Notes: generated from the letters alone by a model not told the origin. 64,000 nt of DNA from Pantoea sp. Lij88 (GCF_030062155.1 NZ_CP118269.1:3879518-3943517), one strand, 5' to 3'. Positions 46,975 through 57,135 are shown, counted from the stretch's first letter. A program made the numbers and translations.

Positions 46975-46988
46975 CACAGTAAGCGGCT

Positions 46989-48263
46989 TTATCTGCTGGT
47001 CACCAGCCGGGCTGATTCAGAATAAGCGATACAGTGGTCGGGAACATGATAACCGTGCGTATCAACAGGTTCTTTCAACGCGATCGCCGATACGGATTCC
47101 TGGAATGTCATCTCATGCATGCCCAGTAAATTCCTGCGAACAATCTCGTTAACAATACGCTCAGGAACATTATCAGCATCAGATGTTTTATCATCATGAA
47201 CAATAAGGTGGCTTGCGTTTTCATACCCTGGCGCCCACATATTATTATTAGGTGCATTTTTATAAACGGCAATAAGTGGCTTTTTCCAGGCAGCAGAGAT
47301 ATGTACGATTGAAGTATCGGGCGTTATAACCACATCCGATTCTTTAATCAATGCCATCACATGATGCAATGTACAAAAGGGATTTTTCACAACATTATCA
47401 GGAAGCGGGACCATTATTTCATTACGGTGATCGAGGATAATGATTTTCACTTCCCGGTCGTAATGATTAATGAGTTTAATCATCGCCAGCAGTTGCTGTT
47501 GTGAGAAGTTCCTTTCTGTGGTACCAGCAAAAGCATTAATAACAATCTTTTTCCTGTTTCTCCATGGGTTAAGAAAAACCCTGACCTCATCCAGCACAGC
47601 ATCAGGAAAGTGCAGGTTATAAGTCACATTATCTTCCGCTTTAACCCCAATGCTTTTACTTATCAAAGAGAATAACTCTGTAACATGCTGCTTTCCATTT
47701 ATATAGGGCACGGAAACAGTGTAATGGCTGATGTCAGGATTTTTATTCAGACCAACAATGAATCGGGCACTGATATCATGAAATAGCTTCATCCGATGTA
47801 CCGGCGTTTCGGATAAACAAGGATCAATAATCAGATCATACTTATTTCTATTTAGCATCTTCATCGTTGTTTTTGAAACGGTATGATTCAAAGACCTCAG
47901 GTAGTGGTTATGACTGCAATTTCCTGACTGATAAATATGTCTGATAAAAGGGCTGTATTTTATTACGTCGTAACAGGCTTCAGTTACCAGCAAATCTACT
48001 GCATAGCCAGCCTGATGAAGCGACCTGATGAGTGGAGTCGAAACGATGATATCACCCACTTTGCCTTCATTGCGAACAAGCAATATGGTTTTCACAGAGT
48101 CAGGATGAAAGGAGACTTTTGTCCGTTTATCCCACAGAAGCTTTGCAATTGAGATTCTTGCTTCGAGCTTCACCTCTTTGAGATAATAATTTTTTCTTCG
48201 ATTCCATTCGCGTATTTTTTTGAATGGTCCCTCTAATACGGTGATCCTCACATCCTTATTCAT
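46989..48263 (-). CDS. glycosyltransferase family 9 (LPS heptosyltransferase-like) protein
   Basis: 424 aa from ATG 48263, which has a strong GGAGGGTG ribosome binding site. The GT9 pattern is present: N-terminal KTILLVRNEGKVGDIIVSTPLIRSL, a middle NAFAGTTERNFS, and C-terminal VITPDTSIVHISAAWKKPLIAVY. This resembles ADP-heptose:LPS heptosyltransferases, but the acceptor and donor are unknown. A basic N-terminal extension of about 60 residues precedes the domain. The gene is strikingly AT-rich (e.g. 24 and 18 G+C in the 60-base lines at 47701 and 47821) compared with its neighbours, suggesting horizontal transfer. Confidence 0.82.
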   Translation of the reverse strand: MNKDVRITVLEGPFKKIREWNRRKNYYLKEVKLEARISIAKLLWDKRTKVSFHPDSVKTILLVRNEGKVGDIIVSTPLIRSLHQAGYAVDLLVTEACYDVIKYSPFIRHIYQSGNCSHNHYLRSLNHTVSKTTMKMLNRNKYDLIIDPCLSETPVHRMKLFHDISARFIVGLNKNPDISHYTVSVPYINGKQHVTELFSLISKSIGVKAEDNVTYNLHFPDAVLDEVRVFLNPWRNRKKIVINAFAGTTERNFSQQQLLAMIKLINHYDREVKIIILDHRNEIMVPLPDNVVKNPFCTLHHVMALIKESDVVITPDTSIVHISAAWKKPLIAVYKNAPNNNMWAPGYENASHLIVHDDKTSDADNVPERIVNEIVRRNLLGMHEMTFQESVSAIALKEPVDTHGYHVPDHCIAYSESARLVTSR

Positions 48264-48811
48264 TTCACCCTCCCTGCTTTCTGAGCAGATAATTTCCATG
48301 ATGCCAGAACATCATAAATCAACTGCCATATATATAAAGTTTCCAATAAGCGTGTGATTCTACAACACCCTAAAACGCTTACGCTATATAACAATCTTTA
48401 TTAGTGCTGCAGGATTATCGTTCATTTAACATCACTGGTTGGGATTTTGATACAGAGACCTGACTAATTTTAACCCAATACACTTTAATGCATCATGCGT
48501 TATGATATGATAACTAAGGTAGGAAAATATAAGTATTTCACTTACACATTACCCATATTCAACCTGATAAATAATTTAATTATGGTAAAGCCCTTAAATA
48601 GAATGAGCTATCTTTACCTTTATTGACTGCGTGCTTATTTCGGTCACCGCTGCGGGATAAATGCTTTCGGAAATAGTTTCAGACATCGGAAAAACAATCC
48701 GTTTTTCTGAGAGGTCTCGAAATCTGTTACTTAGCTTCCAGTGTCATCTGGGTGATTAGTTAAGCGTAAACGCGTGTCTTATAATTTGAATTACGACAAT
48801 AAGGCCGGGAC
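48264..48811. other. AT-rich gene-free region upstream of the GT9 gene
   Basis: About 550 bases of low GC with no supported gene. It should hold the GT9 promoter. Composition is unlike the flanking core chromosome. No repeat, tRNA or integrase remnant was recognised. Confidence 0.4.
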
Positions 48812-49120
48812 TTAACTTAGATTGTTTTTCTTTTCTTCATAATTCTGGCCGCCATGCCATATGCCTAATATTGTGACCGTGTTTTCAGAGAGCATGAAGG
48901 CGATTATTGTCCGCCTGCGGTAATTTGTGATTCTCAGTCCCGGCAGAAGATCATCACGACAGTTTCCTCTCTGCGGAAAATGCACAAGAGACTCACAATA
49001 ATCGATGATGTTCTCTGTAAAGTTCAGAGCGGTATAGGGTGTCGCCTCTTGCGCGATATAATGGTAAAGCTCTGCCAGTTGTTCCTGCGCTTCCGGTGCG
49101 AAGACCACCCTGTAATCCAT
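48812..49120 (-). CDS. RelE/ParE superfamily toxin
   Basis: 102 aa. It begins MDYRVVFAPEAQEQLAELYHYI and contains RGNCRDDLLPGLRITNYRRRTIIAF and VTILGIWHGGQNYE, the ParE pattern (beta-sheet core with conserved Arg and a C-terminal strand). ParE toxins usually poison DNA gyrase. It overlaps the upstream antitoxin gene by one base (TAATG), the usual order and coupling of type II systems. Confidence 0.85.
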   Translation of the reverse strand: MDYRVVFAPEAQEQLAELYHYIAQEATPYTALNFTENIIDYCESLVHFPQRGNCRDDLLPGLRITNYRRRTIIAFMLSENTVTILGIWHGGQNYEEKKNNLS

Positions 49121-49398
49121 TACTCCTCCCCGGTCACCTTTTTGTGTTCTGCTTTCAGTCTGTTTCTGAGGTCGTTAGCGCTCAGGCTTTCTGACTCACC
49201 ACGCTGGAGCGCTTCCCAGGCAGGCACTACCTTTTCATGCAGCCATTGATCCACGGCATGATCCCGGGCCATAAGCGCACGCAGGCCTTCACGGATGACT
49301 TCGCTCTCCGACGCATATTCACCGCTGGCAACGCGTGCCTTTACCTGTGCTGCCATTTCATTTGGCAGCGTGATACTCATCTGCTGTGTTGTTCTCAT
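49120..49398 (-). CDS. ParD-like ribbon-helix-helix antitoxin
   Basis: 92 aa. An N-terminal ribbon-helix-helix (QQMSITLPNEMAAQVKARV and YASESEVIREGLRAL) binds DNA and represses the pair; the acidic C-terminus should wrap the toxin. It precedes and overlaps the ParE-like toxin. The usual ParD type (also called DUF/CC2985-like) has this length. Confidence 0.88.
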   Translation of the reverse strand: MRTTQQMSITLPNEMAAQVKARVASGEYASESEVIREGLRALMARDHAVDQWLHEKVVPAWEALQRGESESLSANDLRNRLKAEHKKVTGEE

Positions 49399-49753
49399 GG
49401 GTAATCTCTTTCCTCTGCCCGATAGGATTCAATCATACTCATCTTTCTGGCAGCTGTCAGTTTCATACCCTGCTAAGTCGCTCTCTTCTGAAAATTGGGT
49501 ATTTACAGAAGTGGTTGCGGGTATCCCTGGTTTTCATGATTGCGATAGCAAATCTTACCAGCGGTTCAGGCACTGTCATTATCGGACAGACTAACAACCA
49601 TATAGATAAGAGAGGAATTGAGAGCTTTTCAGCACAACTGAAACGCAGGCAACTCACTTCATATCTGTAGTCGTCAGCCAGAGCTGAGCAGTACGGCAGG
49701 TGCTTTGAGTCAATACGCTATCGTGTGACCATCCCGACCCCAAAAACCCCATA
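49399..49753. other. Gene-free stretch between the antitoxin and glyS terminator
   Basis: About 355 bases. Short open frames on both strands have no family resemblance. The part nearest 49399 would contain the parDE promoter and antitoxin operator. I see no clear palindrome. Confidence 0.35.
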
Positions 49754-49783
49754 AAAAAAGGGACGATTGCTCGTCCCTTTTTC
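49753..49783 (-). terminator. Terminator of glyQS
   Basis: On the minus strand AAAAAGGGACGA-GCAA-TCGTCCCTTTTTTT, 17 bases after the glyS stop. The A/T runs make it usable in both directions. Confidence 0.92.
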
Positions 49784-49800
49784 GCACTACGCTAAGAGCT

Positions 49801-51870
49801 TTACTGCAGCAGCGAGATATCTGCAACCTGCAGGAACAGCTCACGCAGTTTCGACAGCAGCGTCAGGCGATTGACTCGCACGGCCTGGTCGTCGGCGTTA
49901 ACCATCACTTTATCGAAGAAGTTGTCTACTGCAGTACGCAGCTGGGCCAGTTCGACCAGCGCATCCTGATAGCGGCCTTCCGCGAAGTAAGGCTGCAGCT
50001 TGCTGCTCAGCGCGGTGACAAAGGTCGCCAGCTGGATCTCTTCGTTCTCTTTCAGCAGCGATGCCTGCACGCTGTCATTCAGCGTTTCAGTCGATTTCGC
50101 CAGAATGTTAGAGACGCGCTTGTTCGCCGCCGCCAGTGCTGCGGCTGCTTCCAGCGTACGGAAGTGCGACACCGCTTTCATACGTGCATCAAAGTCAGCC
50201 GGACGGGTCGGACGACGAGCCAGAACTGCCTGCAGCGTATCGATGCTGTGACCCTCTTCCTGATACCAGGTGCGGAAGCGACCCAGCATAAAGTCGATCA
50301 CATCATCAACCACGCGGGTGTTGCTCAGCTTGCTGCCATACAGACGCACCGCTTCTTCGGTCAGCGTTTGCAGGTCAAGCGGCAGGTTCTTCTCAACGAT
50401 GATACGCAGCACGCCCAGCGCCGCACGACGCAGTGCGAACGGATCTTTGTCGCCTTTTGGATGCTGACCAATGCCGAAGATTCCGGCCAGCGTATCCATT
50501 TTATCGGCAATCGCCAGCGCGCAGGCAACCGGGCTGGACGGCAGAGCGTCACCGGCAAAGCGCGGCTGGTACTGCTCGTTCAGCGCAACCGCCACATCTT
50601 CAGCTTCGCCGTCGTGACGCGCGTAGTGCATGCCCATCACGCCCTGCGTGTCGGTGAACTCGAAGACCATGTTGGTCATCAGGTCACACTTCGACAGCAG
50701 GCCTGCGCGGGTGGCGTGATTCACATCGGCGCCAATCTCACCGGCAATCCAGCCCGCCAGGGTCTGAATGCGATCGGTTTTATCGCGCAGCGTGCCCAGC
50801 TCTTTCTGGAACAGGACGGTCTCCAGACGCGGCAGGTGATCTTCCAGACGCTTTTTGCGGTCGGTATTAAAGAAGAACTCCGCATCGGCCAGGCGTGGAC
50901 GTACCACTTTCTCGTTGCCGGAGATAATCTGGCGCGGATCGCTGGATTCGATGTTGGTGACGAAAATGAAGTTCGGCATCAGGTTGCCGTTATTGTCATA
51001 CACCGGGAAATATTTCTGATCGCCTTTCATGGTGTAGACCAGCGCTTCCGCAGGCACCTTGAGGAATTTCTCTTCAAAGGTCGCGGTCAGAACAACCGGC
51101 CACTCCACCAGCGATGTCACCTCTTCCAGCAGGCTGTCGCTGATATCGGCGGTGCCGCCTAAACGGCGTGCGGCCGCTTCAGCATCGGCTTTGATCATCG
51201 CTTTGCGGACCTGATAGTCGGCAATGACCTGGCCGCGTTTTTCCAGCACGTCAGGGTAGTGATCAGCGCTTTCGAGCGTGATTTCGCTTTCACCCATAAA
51301 GCGGTGACCCCGGATAATGCGGTCTGACGCGATGCCCAGAATGGTGCCTGGGATCAGCTCATCACCCAGCAGCATCGTCACGGTGTGAACCGGACGAACG
51401 AACTGCACATCGCTGTCGCCCCAGCGCATCAGTTTTGGCACCGGCAGCTTGCTGAGTGCAGTCGCAATCATCGCTGGCAGCAGCGCCTGGGCCGATTCGC
51501 CTTTGACCTGCGCGCGATACACCAGCCATTCGCCTTTATCGGTGGCGAGGCGTTCAGCCTGATCGACAGTAATGCCGTTACCACGCGCCCAGCCTTCGGC
51601 GGCTTTGGTGGCGTTGCCGTCTGCGTCAAATGCCGCAGCGACCGCCGGACCGCGCTTCTCCACTTCCCGATCGGGTTGTGAGGCGCTCAGGTTCGCGACT
51701 TTCAGCGCCAGACGACGCGGTGCAGCAAACCAGCTGACCTCGCCGTGGCTCAGGTTGGCAGCATCCAGTTCAGCAGTGACCTGCGCGGCAAAGGCTTCTG
51801 CCAGGCTGCGCAGGGCTTTTGGTGGCAGCTCTTCGGTGCCGATCTCCACCAGGAAGGTTTGTTCAGTCAT
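49801..51870 (-). CDS. glyS: glycine--tRNA ligase beta subunit
   Basis: 689 aa, same as E. coli. It starts [20 protein letters not shown]. The beta subunit carries the HD-like and C-terminal anticodon-binding (DALR-type) domains ([23 protein letters not shown]) and binds tRNA-Gly, while GlyQ is the catalytic part; an alpha2beta2 enzyme charges tRNA with glycine. Starts 9 bases after glyQ. Strong codon bias and long uninterrupted frame. Confidence 0.98.
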   Translation of the reverse strand: MTEQTFLVEIGTEELPPKALRSLAEAFAAQVTAELDAANLSHGEVSWFAAPRRLALKVANLSASQPDREVEKRGPAVAAAFDADGNATKAAEGWARGNGITVDQAERLATDKGEWLVYRAQVKGESAQALLPAMIATALSKLPVPKLMRWGDSDVQFVRPVHTVTMLLGDELIPGTILGIASDRIIRGHRFMGESEITLESADHYPDVLEKRGQVIADYQVRKAMIKADAEAAARRLGGTADISDSLLEEVTSLVEWPVVLTATFEEKFLKVPAEALVYTMKGDQKYFPVYDNNGNLMPNFIFVTNIESSDPRQIISGNEKVVRPRLADAEFFFNTDRKKRLEDHLPRLETVLFQKELGTLRDKTDRIQTLAGWIAGEIGADVNHATRAGLLSKCDLMTNMVFEFTDTQGVMGMHYARHDGEAEDVAVALNEQYQPRFAGDALPSSPVACALAIADKMDTLAGIFGIGQHPKGDKDPFALRRAALGVLRIIVEKNLPLDLQTLTEEAVRLYGSKLSNTRVVDDVIDFMLGRFRTWYQEEGHSIDTLQAVLARRPTRPADFDARMKAVSHFRTLEAAAALAAANKRVSNILAKSTETLNDSVQASLLKENEEIQLATFVTALSSKLQPYFAEGRYQDALVELAQLRTAVDNFFDKVMVNADDQAVRVNRLTLLSKLRELFLQVADISLLQ

Positions 51871-51879
51871 GGCTGCCTC

Positions 51880-52821
51880 TTACTTATTTTCTAGTTTTGG
51901 CGCTTTTTCTGGCGCTTTACGAGCACACATCGGGAAGCCCATCGCCTCGCGAGAGGCGTAGTAAGCTTCAGCCACGGCTTTGGTCAGCGTACGAATGCGC
52001 AGAATATAGCGCTGACGCTCTGTTACCGAGATCGCTTTGCGGGCATCCAGCAGGTTAAAGCTGTGTGCCGCTTTCAGAATACGTTCGTAGGCGGGCAGTG
52101 GCAGCGGTTTTTCCAGCGCCAGCAGATGCTGCGCCTCTTTCTCGTACTGCTCGAAGCAGGTAAAGAGGAAATCGACGTCGGCGTATTCGAAGTTATAGGT
52201 GGATTGCTCCACTTCGTTCTGATGGAACACGTCGCCATAGGTGGTTTTGCCCAGCGGGCCGTCGCTCCAGACCAGATCGTAAACGCTGTCTACGCCCTGG
52301 ATATACATCGCCAGACGCTCCAGACCGTAGGTGATCTCACCGGTCACCGGCTTACACTCCAGGCCGCCAACCTGCTGGAAGTAGGTGAACTGCGTCACTT
52401 CCATGCCGTTGAGCCACACTTCCCAGCCGAGTCCCCAGGCACCCAGCGTCGGGTTTTCCCAGTTATCTTCCACGAAGCGAATGTCATGCACCGTCGGATC
52501 CATACCCAGCTCTTTCAGCGAGCCGAGATAGAGCTCCTGAATGTTGTCCGGTGACGGTTTGATGATCACCTGGAACTGGTAATAGTGTTGCAGACGGTTC
52601 GGGTTTTCACCGTAGCGGCCATCGGTAGGACGGCGTGATGGCTGCACGTAGGCGGCGGCGATCGGCTCCGGGCCGAGTGCGCGCAGACAGGTCATCGGGT
52701 GTGAAGTGCCAGCGCCCACTTCCATGTCCAGCGGTTGGACAATGGTGCAGCCCTGACGCGCCCAGTAATCCTGCAAGGTCAGGATCAGCCCCTGAAAGGT
52801 TTTGGTATCAAACTTTTGCAT
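51880..52821 (-). CDS. glyQ: glycine--tRNA ligase alpha subunit
   Basis: 313 aa (E. coli 303; the extra residues are a Lys/Pro/Glu-rich tail, [13 protein letters not shown]). Class II catalytic core with [18 protein letters not shown] and [18 protein letters not shown]. It activates glycine with ATP. First gene of glyQS. A possible -10 TATACT lies at 52867-52872 on the minus strand, without a clear -35. Confidence 0.98.
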   Translation of the reverse strand: MQKFDTKTFQGLILTLQDYWARQGCTIVQPLDMEVGAGTSHPMTCLRALGPEPIAAAYVQPSRRPTDGRYGENPNRLQHYYQFQVIIKPSPDNIQELYLGSLKELGMDPTVHDIRFVEDNWENPTLGAWGLGWEVWLNGMEVTQFTYFQQVGGLECKPVTGEITYGLERLAMYIQGVDSVYDLVWSDGPLGKTTYGDVFHQNEVEQSTYNFEYADVDFLFTCFEQYEKEAQHLLALEKPLPLPAYERILKAAHSFNLLDARKAISVTERQRYILRIRTLTKAVAEAYYASREAMGFPMCARKAPEKAPKLENK

Positions 52822-53042
52822 GTTGAGTGTGCACGCGCTTCGGTTAGATTAAAAAAAGAGGCCGACAGTATACCCTTTGACCGCGCGATGTGCAGCCGTA
52901 AATCCCAGGCGCTACCGGCGCGTTTTCGCGGTGATTCAGTGCGCCGGGATACAGATGGCTCCGAATCCTGCTGGCAGCAGTTGTTGCTCTGGTCGCATTT
53001 GGCTACCCTTTTGCGCACGGACGCTATGCGCAAGAGGACGCC

Positions 53043-54041
53043 ATGCCGCAGCAGAAGATTTACTGGATCGACAATTTACGCGCGATTGCCTGCCTGATGG
53101 TGATCGTGATTCACACCACCACCTGGTATATCACCGGACCGATGGCGGTGACCGGCACCACATGGGATGTGGCGAACCTGCTGAACTCGGCATCACGCGT
53201 CTGCGTTCCGCTGTTCTTTATGATCTCCGGCTATCTGTTTTTCGGCGAACGCAGCGCCCAGCCGCGCCATATGCTCCGGCTGGTGCTCTGTCTGCTGTTC
53301 TACAGCGCGGTCTCGCTGGCCTATATCACCTGGCTGACGCCGATCAGCGAAGGACGTTCGATCCTGAAGATGCTGCAGAAGCCGGTGTTCTATCACCTGT
53401 GGTTCTTCTTTGCGCTGATTGGCATCTATCTGATGTCGCCGCTGATACAGGTGAAAACCGTGCAGGCGCGCTACGTGGCGCTGCTGGTGCTGGTGCTGGC
53501 GGTGCTCGCCAATCCGAATACGGTCAGCCAGTCGCTGGGGCCGTTTCATTTTCTGCCGGTAAATCTCTATGTCAGCGGTGACAGTATTTACTACCTGCTC
53601 TATGCGCTGCTGGGACGGGCGATCGGCACTATGGAGACAAACCGGCGCGGCCTGACGCCGCTGGCAGCCGGACTGTTTATCGCCTGTGTGATTGGCATTA
53701 CGCTGGGGACCAAAAAGGCGCTGATCGTCAACGGCGCGTTTAACGATACCTGGTATCTCTACTGCGGACCGCTGGTGTTCATTGCGGCGATCAGCCTGCT
53801 GGTCGTGTTTAAAAACAGCCTGAATACGCGCACGCTGCCCGGTTTAACGGTGATTGCGCGCTATTCATTGCCGATCTACGGCTTCCACGCGCTGTTCATT
53901 CACTATCTGCGCACGCATCACTACGATGATATGTCGCGTCCGTGGCTCGACCTGCCCTGGGTGTTCGGGCTGACGCTGGGCGGCAGCCTGCTGCTGGGCA
54001 TGGCGCTGAAGCGCGTCGATACCCGTCACTTCGTCAGCTGA
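53043..54041 (+). CDS. wecH: enterobacterial common antigen O-acetyltransferase WecH
   Basis: 332 aa inner-membrane acyltransferase-3 family protein (E. coli YiaH/WecH 331). It begins KIYWIDNLRAIACLMVI with the family's conserved Asp, Arg and His (IHTTTW), then about ten membrane helices (SRVCVPLFFMISGYLFFGERSAQ; VFYHLWFFFALIGIYLMSPL). It adds O-acetyl groups to ECA. AGAGG precedes ATG 53043. It lies beside glyQ as in E. coli. Confidence 0.93.
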   Translation: MPQQKIYWIDNLRAIACLMVIVIHTTTWYITGPMAVTGTTWDVANLLNSASRVCVPLFFMISGYLFFGERSAQPRHMLRLVLCLLFYSAVSLAYITWLTPISEGRSILKMLQKPVFYHLWFFFALIGIYLMSPLIQVKTVQARYVALLVLVLAVLANPNTVSQSLGPFHFLPVNLYVSGDSIYYLLYALLGRAIGTMETNRRGLTPLAAGLFIACVIGITLGTKKALIVNGAFNDTWYLYCGPLVFIAAISLLVVFKNSLNTRTLPGLTVIARYSLPIYGFHALFIHYLRTHHYDDMSRPWLDLPWVFGLTLGGSLLLGMALKRVDTRHFVS

Positions 54042-54958
54042 TCGGCTTCGCGCTGGCGGGCGCGTCGTAGCTGGCGCGCCGATGAAAACCCCGCCGCCAG
54101 CGCCGCTTTTTCAGCAGATTCACCCTGCTGCTGACGCTGGCGCGCCACGCCAACCCGCAGCTGCTCATGATATTCCCGCACGCTGATCCCCAGATGCTGA
54201 CGAAACAGTCGCGCCAGATGGCGGCTGCTGACGTGCGTGCGTCCGGCCAGTTCGGTCAGCGTCCAGCCATGCTCAGGATGAGCAATCATCAGATCCTGCG
54301 CCCGATGAATGGCGGGATGCATATGATTGCGGTAACGCAGCCAGGGTGAAAGCTGTGGATCGTCACCGGCGCGACGAAACCAGACCACCATTTCCCGCGC
54401 CACCGCCAGCGCTGTAGGTGTATCACAGAGCTGAGTGATCAGATGCAGTGCCAGATCGATGCCCGCCGTGATGCCCGCGCTGGTCCAGATATTCTCATGC
54501 CCGACAAACACCCGGTTCTCCTGCACGCGTGCGCGCGGAGCCGCGGCTTTCAGGCGGGCAATCACATCATGATGGGTGGTGCAGAGCACGTCATCGAGCA
54601 TGCCCGCCTGCGCCGCCAGCAGCGCACCCGAGCAGACGCAGACCAGCATAAAGGTCTGCGCGTGCAGCGCGGCGTGCTGGCGCATCAGCCAGTTGCGTGC
54701 TTCTGCGGCCTGCGGTGTGGCATAACAGATCTGCGAGTCATAGACGCCCGGCACCACCAGCAGGCTCCCGGCGGGCAACTGTTCCGGTAAGGGTTCGATG
54801 CCGCCAATCGTCATGCCGGTGGAGCAGACCACCTCCGGCTGCGGGCCGATGTAGCGCAGTGTAAAGCGATCGCCCGCCAGCTTCAGCGTCTCGGCCGGGC
54901 CAGCCAGATCCAGCGCCATCACGCCGGGCAGGGTTAAAAACCAGACGGTGTGTGTCAT
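54026..54958 (-). CDS. GlxA family AraC-type transcriptional regulator
   Basis: 310 aa. N-terminal DJ-1/PfpI-like GATase1 domain (residues 1-185; LLVVPGVYDSQ, nucleophile-elbow region LVCVCSGALLAAQAG) and C-terminal AraC/XylS double HTH (WTLTELAGRTHVSSRHLARLFRQHLGISVREY). Such proteins regulate amine or amino-acid catabolism in other bacteria; the ligand here is unknown. Its last 16 bases overlap the end of convergent wecH. yieH lies 11 bases upstream on the same strand, so the two may be co-transcribed. Confidence 0.85.
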   Translation of the reverse strand: MTHTVWFLTLPGVMALDLAGPAETLKLAGDRFTLRYIGPQPEVVCSTGMTIGGIEPLPEQLPAGSLLVVPGVYDSQICYATPQAAEARNWLMRQHAALHAQTFMLVCVCSGALLAAQAGMLDDVLCTTHHDVIARLKAAAPRARVQENRVFVGHENIWTSAGITAGIDLALHLITQLCDTPTALAVAREMVVWFRRAGDDPQLSPWLRYRNHMHPAIHRAQDLMIAHPEHGWTLTELAGRTHVSSRHLARLFRQHLGISVREYHEQLRVGVARQRQQQGESAEKAALAAGFSSARQLRRARQREADQLTK

Positions 54959-54969
54959 GCTGGCCTGCG

Positions 54970-55629
54970 CTACACCAGATCCCAGCCGCGGGCGCGCCAG
55001 AGCGCAGGCAGTTGCGCCATGTCGTCGAAGCGCGTCACCAGCGGATGATCCAGTTCAGGGTTGTGCGGGTCAGCACAGTAGTAGTAGACCGGAATCCCGG
55101 CGGCGATACCGGCGCGGGCGCCCGCTTCGGAGTCATCCACCAGAATGCAGCGCTCAATCGGCACCGCCATCTGTTCCGCCGCGTGGTACATCAGTTCCGG
55201 ATCGGGCTTCCAGTGCAGAATGTCATAGCCGCTATAAAGGTGCGCCTCAAACAGCGGCAGCATGCCGGTTAAGCCCAGCGAGTGCTGCATCTTTTTTACC
55301 GTCCCGTTTGAGACCACGCACATCGGCACCTTTATCTGCTCAACCAGCGCTTTCGCGCCCGGGATGGGCTGCAGTTGCTGATCGAACAGTCTTGCCACTT
55401 CCGCGCGGTAGGCCGTTTCCACCTCTTCCATCGGCAGCGTCACCTGATGCGCATCACCCACGTCACGAATGATGTCGTAGAGTTTGACGCCCTTATACTT
55501 TTCAAACATTTGCTGCAGCGACAGCGCCAGACCGTAACGGGCAAAGGTGTTGACGTAGGCCTGGGTGCAGAGCAACTCACTGTCCACCAGCGTGCCATCG
55601 CAATCAAAAAAGACGCATTCAACTGACAT
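54970..55629 (-). CDS. yieH: HAD-superfamily phosphatase YieH (6-phosphogluconate phosphatase)
   Basis: 219 aa (E. coli 221). HAD motif I FFDCDGTLVDSE, motif II VVSNGTVKKMQHS and motif III/IV GYDILHWKPDPELM and LVDDSEAGARAG; the LWRARGWDLV ending matches E. coli YieH. E. coli YieH dephosphorylates 6-phosphogluconate and other sugar phosphates in vitro. Divergent from adeP, as in E. coli where yieG/yieH are neighbours. Confidence 0.93.
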   Translation of the reverse strand: MSVECVFFDCDGTLVDSELLCTQAYVNTFARYGLALSLQQMFEKYKGVKLYDIIRDVGDAHQVTLPMEEVETAYRAEVARLFDQQLQPIPGAKALVEQIKVPMCVVSNGTVKKMQHSLGLTGMLPLFEAHLYSGYDILHWKPDPELMYHAAEQMAVPIERCILVDDSEAGARAGIAAGIPVYYYCADPHNPELDHPLVTRFDDMAQLPALWRARGWDLV

Positions 55630-55697
55630 CAGACTCTATCCTTCGATTCAGGGGTGTGCTCCACACTCTACCGCACTCAGCGCAGATTGCGAGACTG

Positions 55698-55709
55698 GCA
55701 ATCGGTTGC
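55698..55709. promoter_or_regulatory. PurR-like operator upstream of adeP
   Basis: GCAATCGGTTGC has the PurR half-sites GCAA and TTGC around a central CG, matching the core of ACGCAAACGTTTGCGT. It lies 73 bases upstream of the adeP start. E. coli yieG (adeP) has been listed in the PurR regulon. Confidence 0.65.
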
Positions 55710-55781
55710 GAAAAATCATTGTATTGGCCCGGTAAAATCGCCAGGATACGCGCCGATGATTTTTTCTTCTGGATGGATGGC

Positions 55782-57095
55782 ATGAGCAAGCAAGGCCTTT
55801 TGCAGCGCATCTTCAGGCTGCAGGAACATGGCACCACGGTGCGCACCGAAGTGATCGCGGGTATCACCACTTTTCTGACGATGGTCTATATCGTCTTCGT
55901 CAATCCGCAGATCCTCGGCGTTGCCGGCATGGATACCCAGGCGGTGTTTGTGACCACCTGTCTGATTGCCGCCTTTGGCAGCATTCTGATGGGACTGTTT
56001 GCCAATCTGCCGGTGGCGCTGGCGCCTGCAATGGGGCTGAATGCCTTCTTCGCCTTTGTCGTCGTCGGGGCGATGGGCTATTCATGGCAGGTCGGCATGG
56101 GCGCGATTTTCTGGGGTGCGGTCGGTCTGCTGATCCTCACGCTGCTGCGGGTTCGCTACTGGATGATTGCCAATATCCCGCTGAGCCTGCGCGTCGGCAT
56201 CACCGCCGGTATCGGCCTGTTTATCGCCATGATGGGGCTGAAAAACGCCGGTATTATCGTGCCGAATCCCGATACGCTGGTAGCGGTAGGTAATCTGACC
56301 TCGCACAGCGTGCTGCTGGGCGCACTCGGCTTCTTTATTATCGCCATTCTGGCATCACGCAATATCCACGCGGCGGTGCTGATCTCAATGGTGATCACCA
56401 CCGGCATCGGCTGGATGCTGGGCGACGTGAAGTTTGTCGGCCTGTTTTCTGCGCCGCCTTCGATTACGACGGTGGTCGGTCAGGTCGATATCAAAGGTGC
56501 GTTTAACATTGGCATGGCGGGCGTGATCTTCTCCTTTATGCTGGTCAATCTGTTCGACTCCTCCGGCACGCTGATCGGCGTCACCGATAAAGCGGGACTG
56601 ACCGATGAAACCGGCACCTTCCCGCGGATGCAGCAGGCGCTCTATGTCGACAGCATCAGTTCGGTGAGTGGTGCACTGGCGGGCACATCTTCCGTGACCG
56701 CTTATATCGAGAGCAGCTCGGGCGTGGCGATTGGTGGCCGTACTGGCCTGATGGCTGTGGTGACCGGCCTGCTGTTCCTGCTGGTGACCTTCCTGTCACC
56801 GCTGGCCGCAATGGTGCCATCCTACGCCGCTGCAGGCGCGCTGATTTACGTTGGCGTGTTAATGACCGCCAGCCTGTCGCGCGTGCGCTGGGATGATCTG
56901 ACCGAAGCCGTTCCGGCGTTTGTCACCGCCGCCATGATGCCCTTCAGCTTTTCCATCACCGAAGGCATTGCGCTGGGTTTTATCGCTTACTGCGTGATGA
57001 AACTGGGCACCGGCCGCTGGCGTGAAATCAGCCCCTGCGTAGTGATTGTTGCGCTGCTGTTTGTGCTGAAGATTGTTTTTGTCGACGGGCACTAA
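55782..57095 (+). CDS. adeP: adenine permease AdeP
   Basis: 437 aa NCS2/AzgA-type purine permease with 12-14 membrane helices. It imports adenine by proton symport. Strongly matches E. coli YieG: EHGTTVRTEVIAGITTFLTMVYIVFV, ALAPAMGLNAFFAF, NLFDSSGTLIGVTDKAG. I chose ATG 55782 (MSKQGLLQRIF); upstream in-frame codons are in the promoter. The N-terminus is about ten residues shorter than in E. coli. Confidence 0.94.
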   Translation: MSKQGLLQRIFRLQEHGTTVRTEVIAGITTFLTMVYIVFVNPQILGVAGMDTQAVFVTTCLIAAFGSILMGLFANLPVALAPAMGLNAFFAFVVVGAMGYSWQVGMGAIFWGAVGLLILTLLRVRYWMIANIPLSLRVGITAGIGLFIAMMGLKNAGIIVPNPDTLVAVGNLTSHSVLLGALGFFIIAILASRNIHAAVLISMVITTGIGWMLGDVKFVGLFSAPPSITTVVGQVDIKGAFNIGMAGVIFSFMLVNLFDSSGTLIGVTDKAGLTDETGTFPRMQQALYVDSISSVSGALAGTSSVTAYIESSSGVAIGGRTGLMAVVTGLLFLLVTFLSPLAAMVPSYAAAGALIYVGVLMTASLSRVRWDDLTEAVPAFVTAAMMPFSFSITEGIALGFIAYCVMKLGTGRWREISPCVVIVALLFVLKIVFVDGH

Positions 57096-57106
57096 GCGTA
57101 TTCAGA

Positions 57107-57135
57107 GCCGCAACCGCCGGGTTGCGGCTTTTTAC
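57107..57135 (+). terminator. Terminator of adeP (also end of the PPTase-like gene)
   Basis: AGCCGCAACC-GCC-GGGTTGCGGCT followed by TTTTTAC, eleven bases after the adeP stop. It touches the last codons of the convergent gene. Confidence 0.88.

Noticed and set aside
46989..49398. Prophage or integrative element
   Set aside because: No integrase, phage structural gene, attachment duplication or tRNA is present at the islet; only composition and the toxin-antitoxin pair suggest transfer.
55630..55781. Purine riboswitch upstream of adeP
   Set aside because: No conserved three-way-junction core could be seen; a PurR-type palindrome explains purine control.
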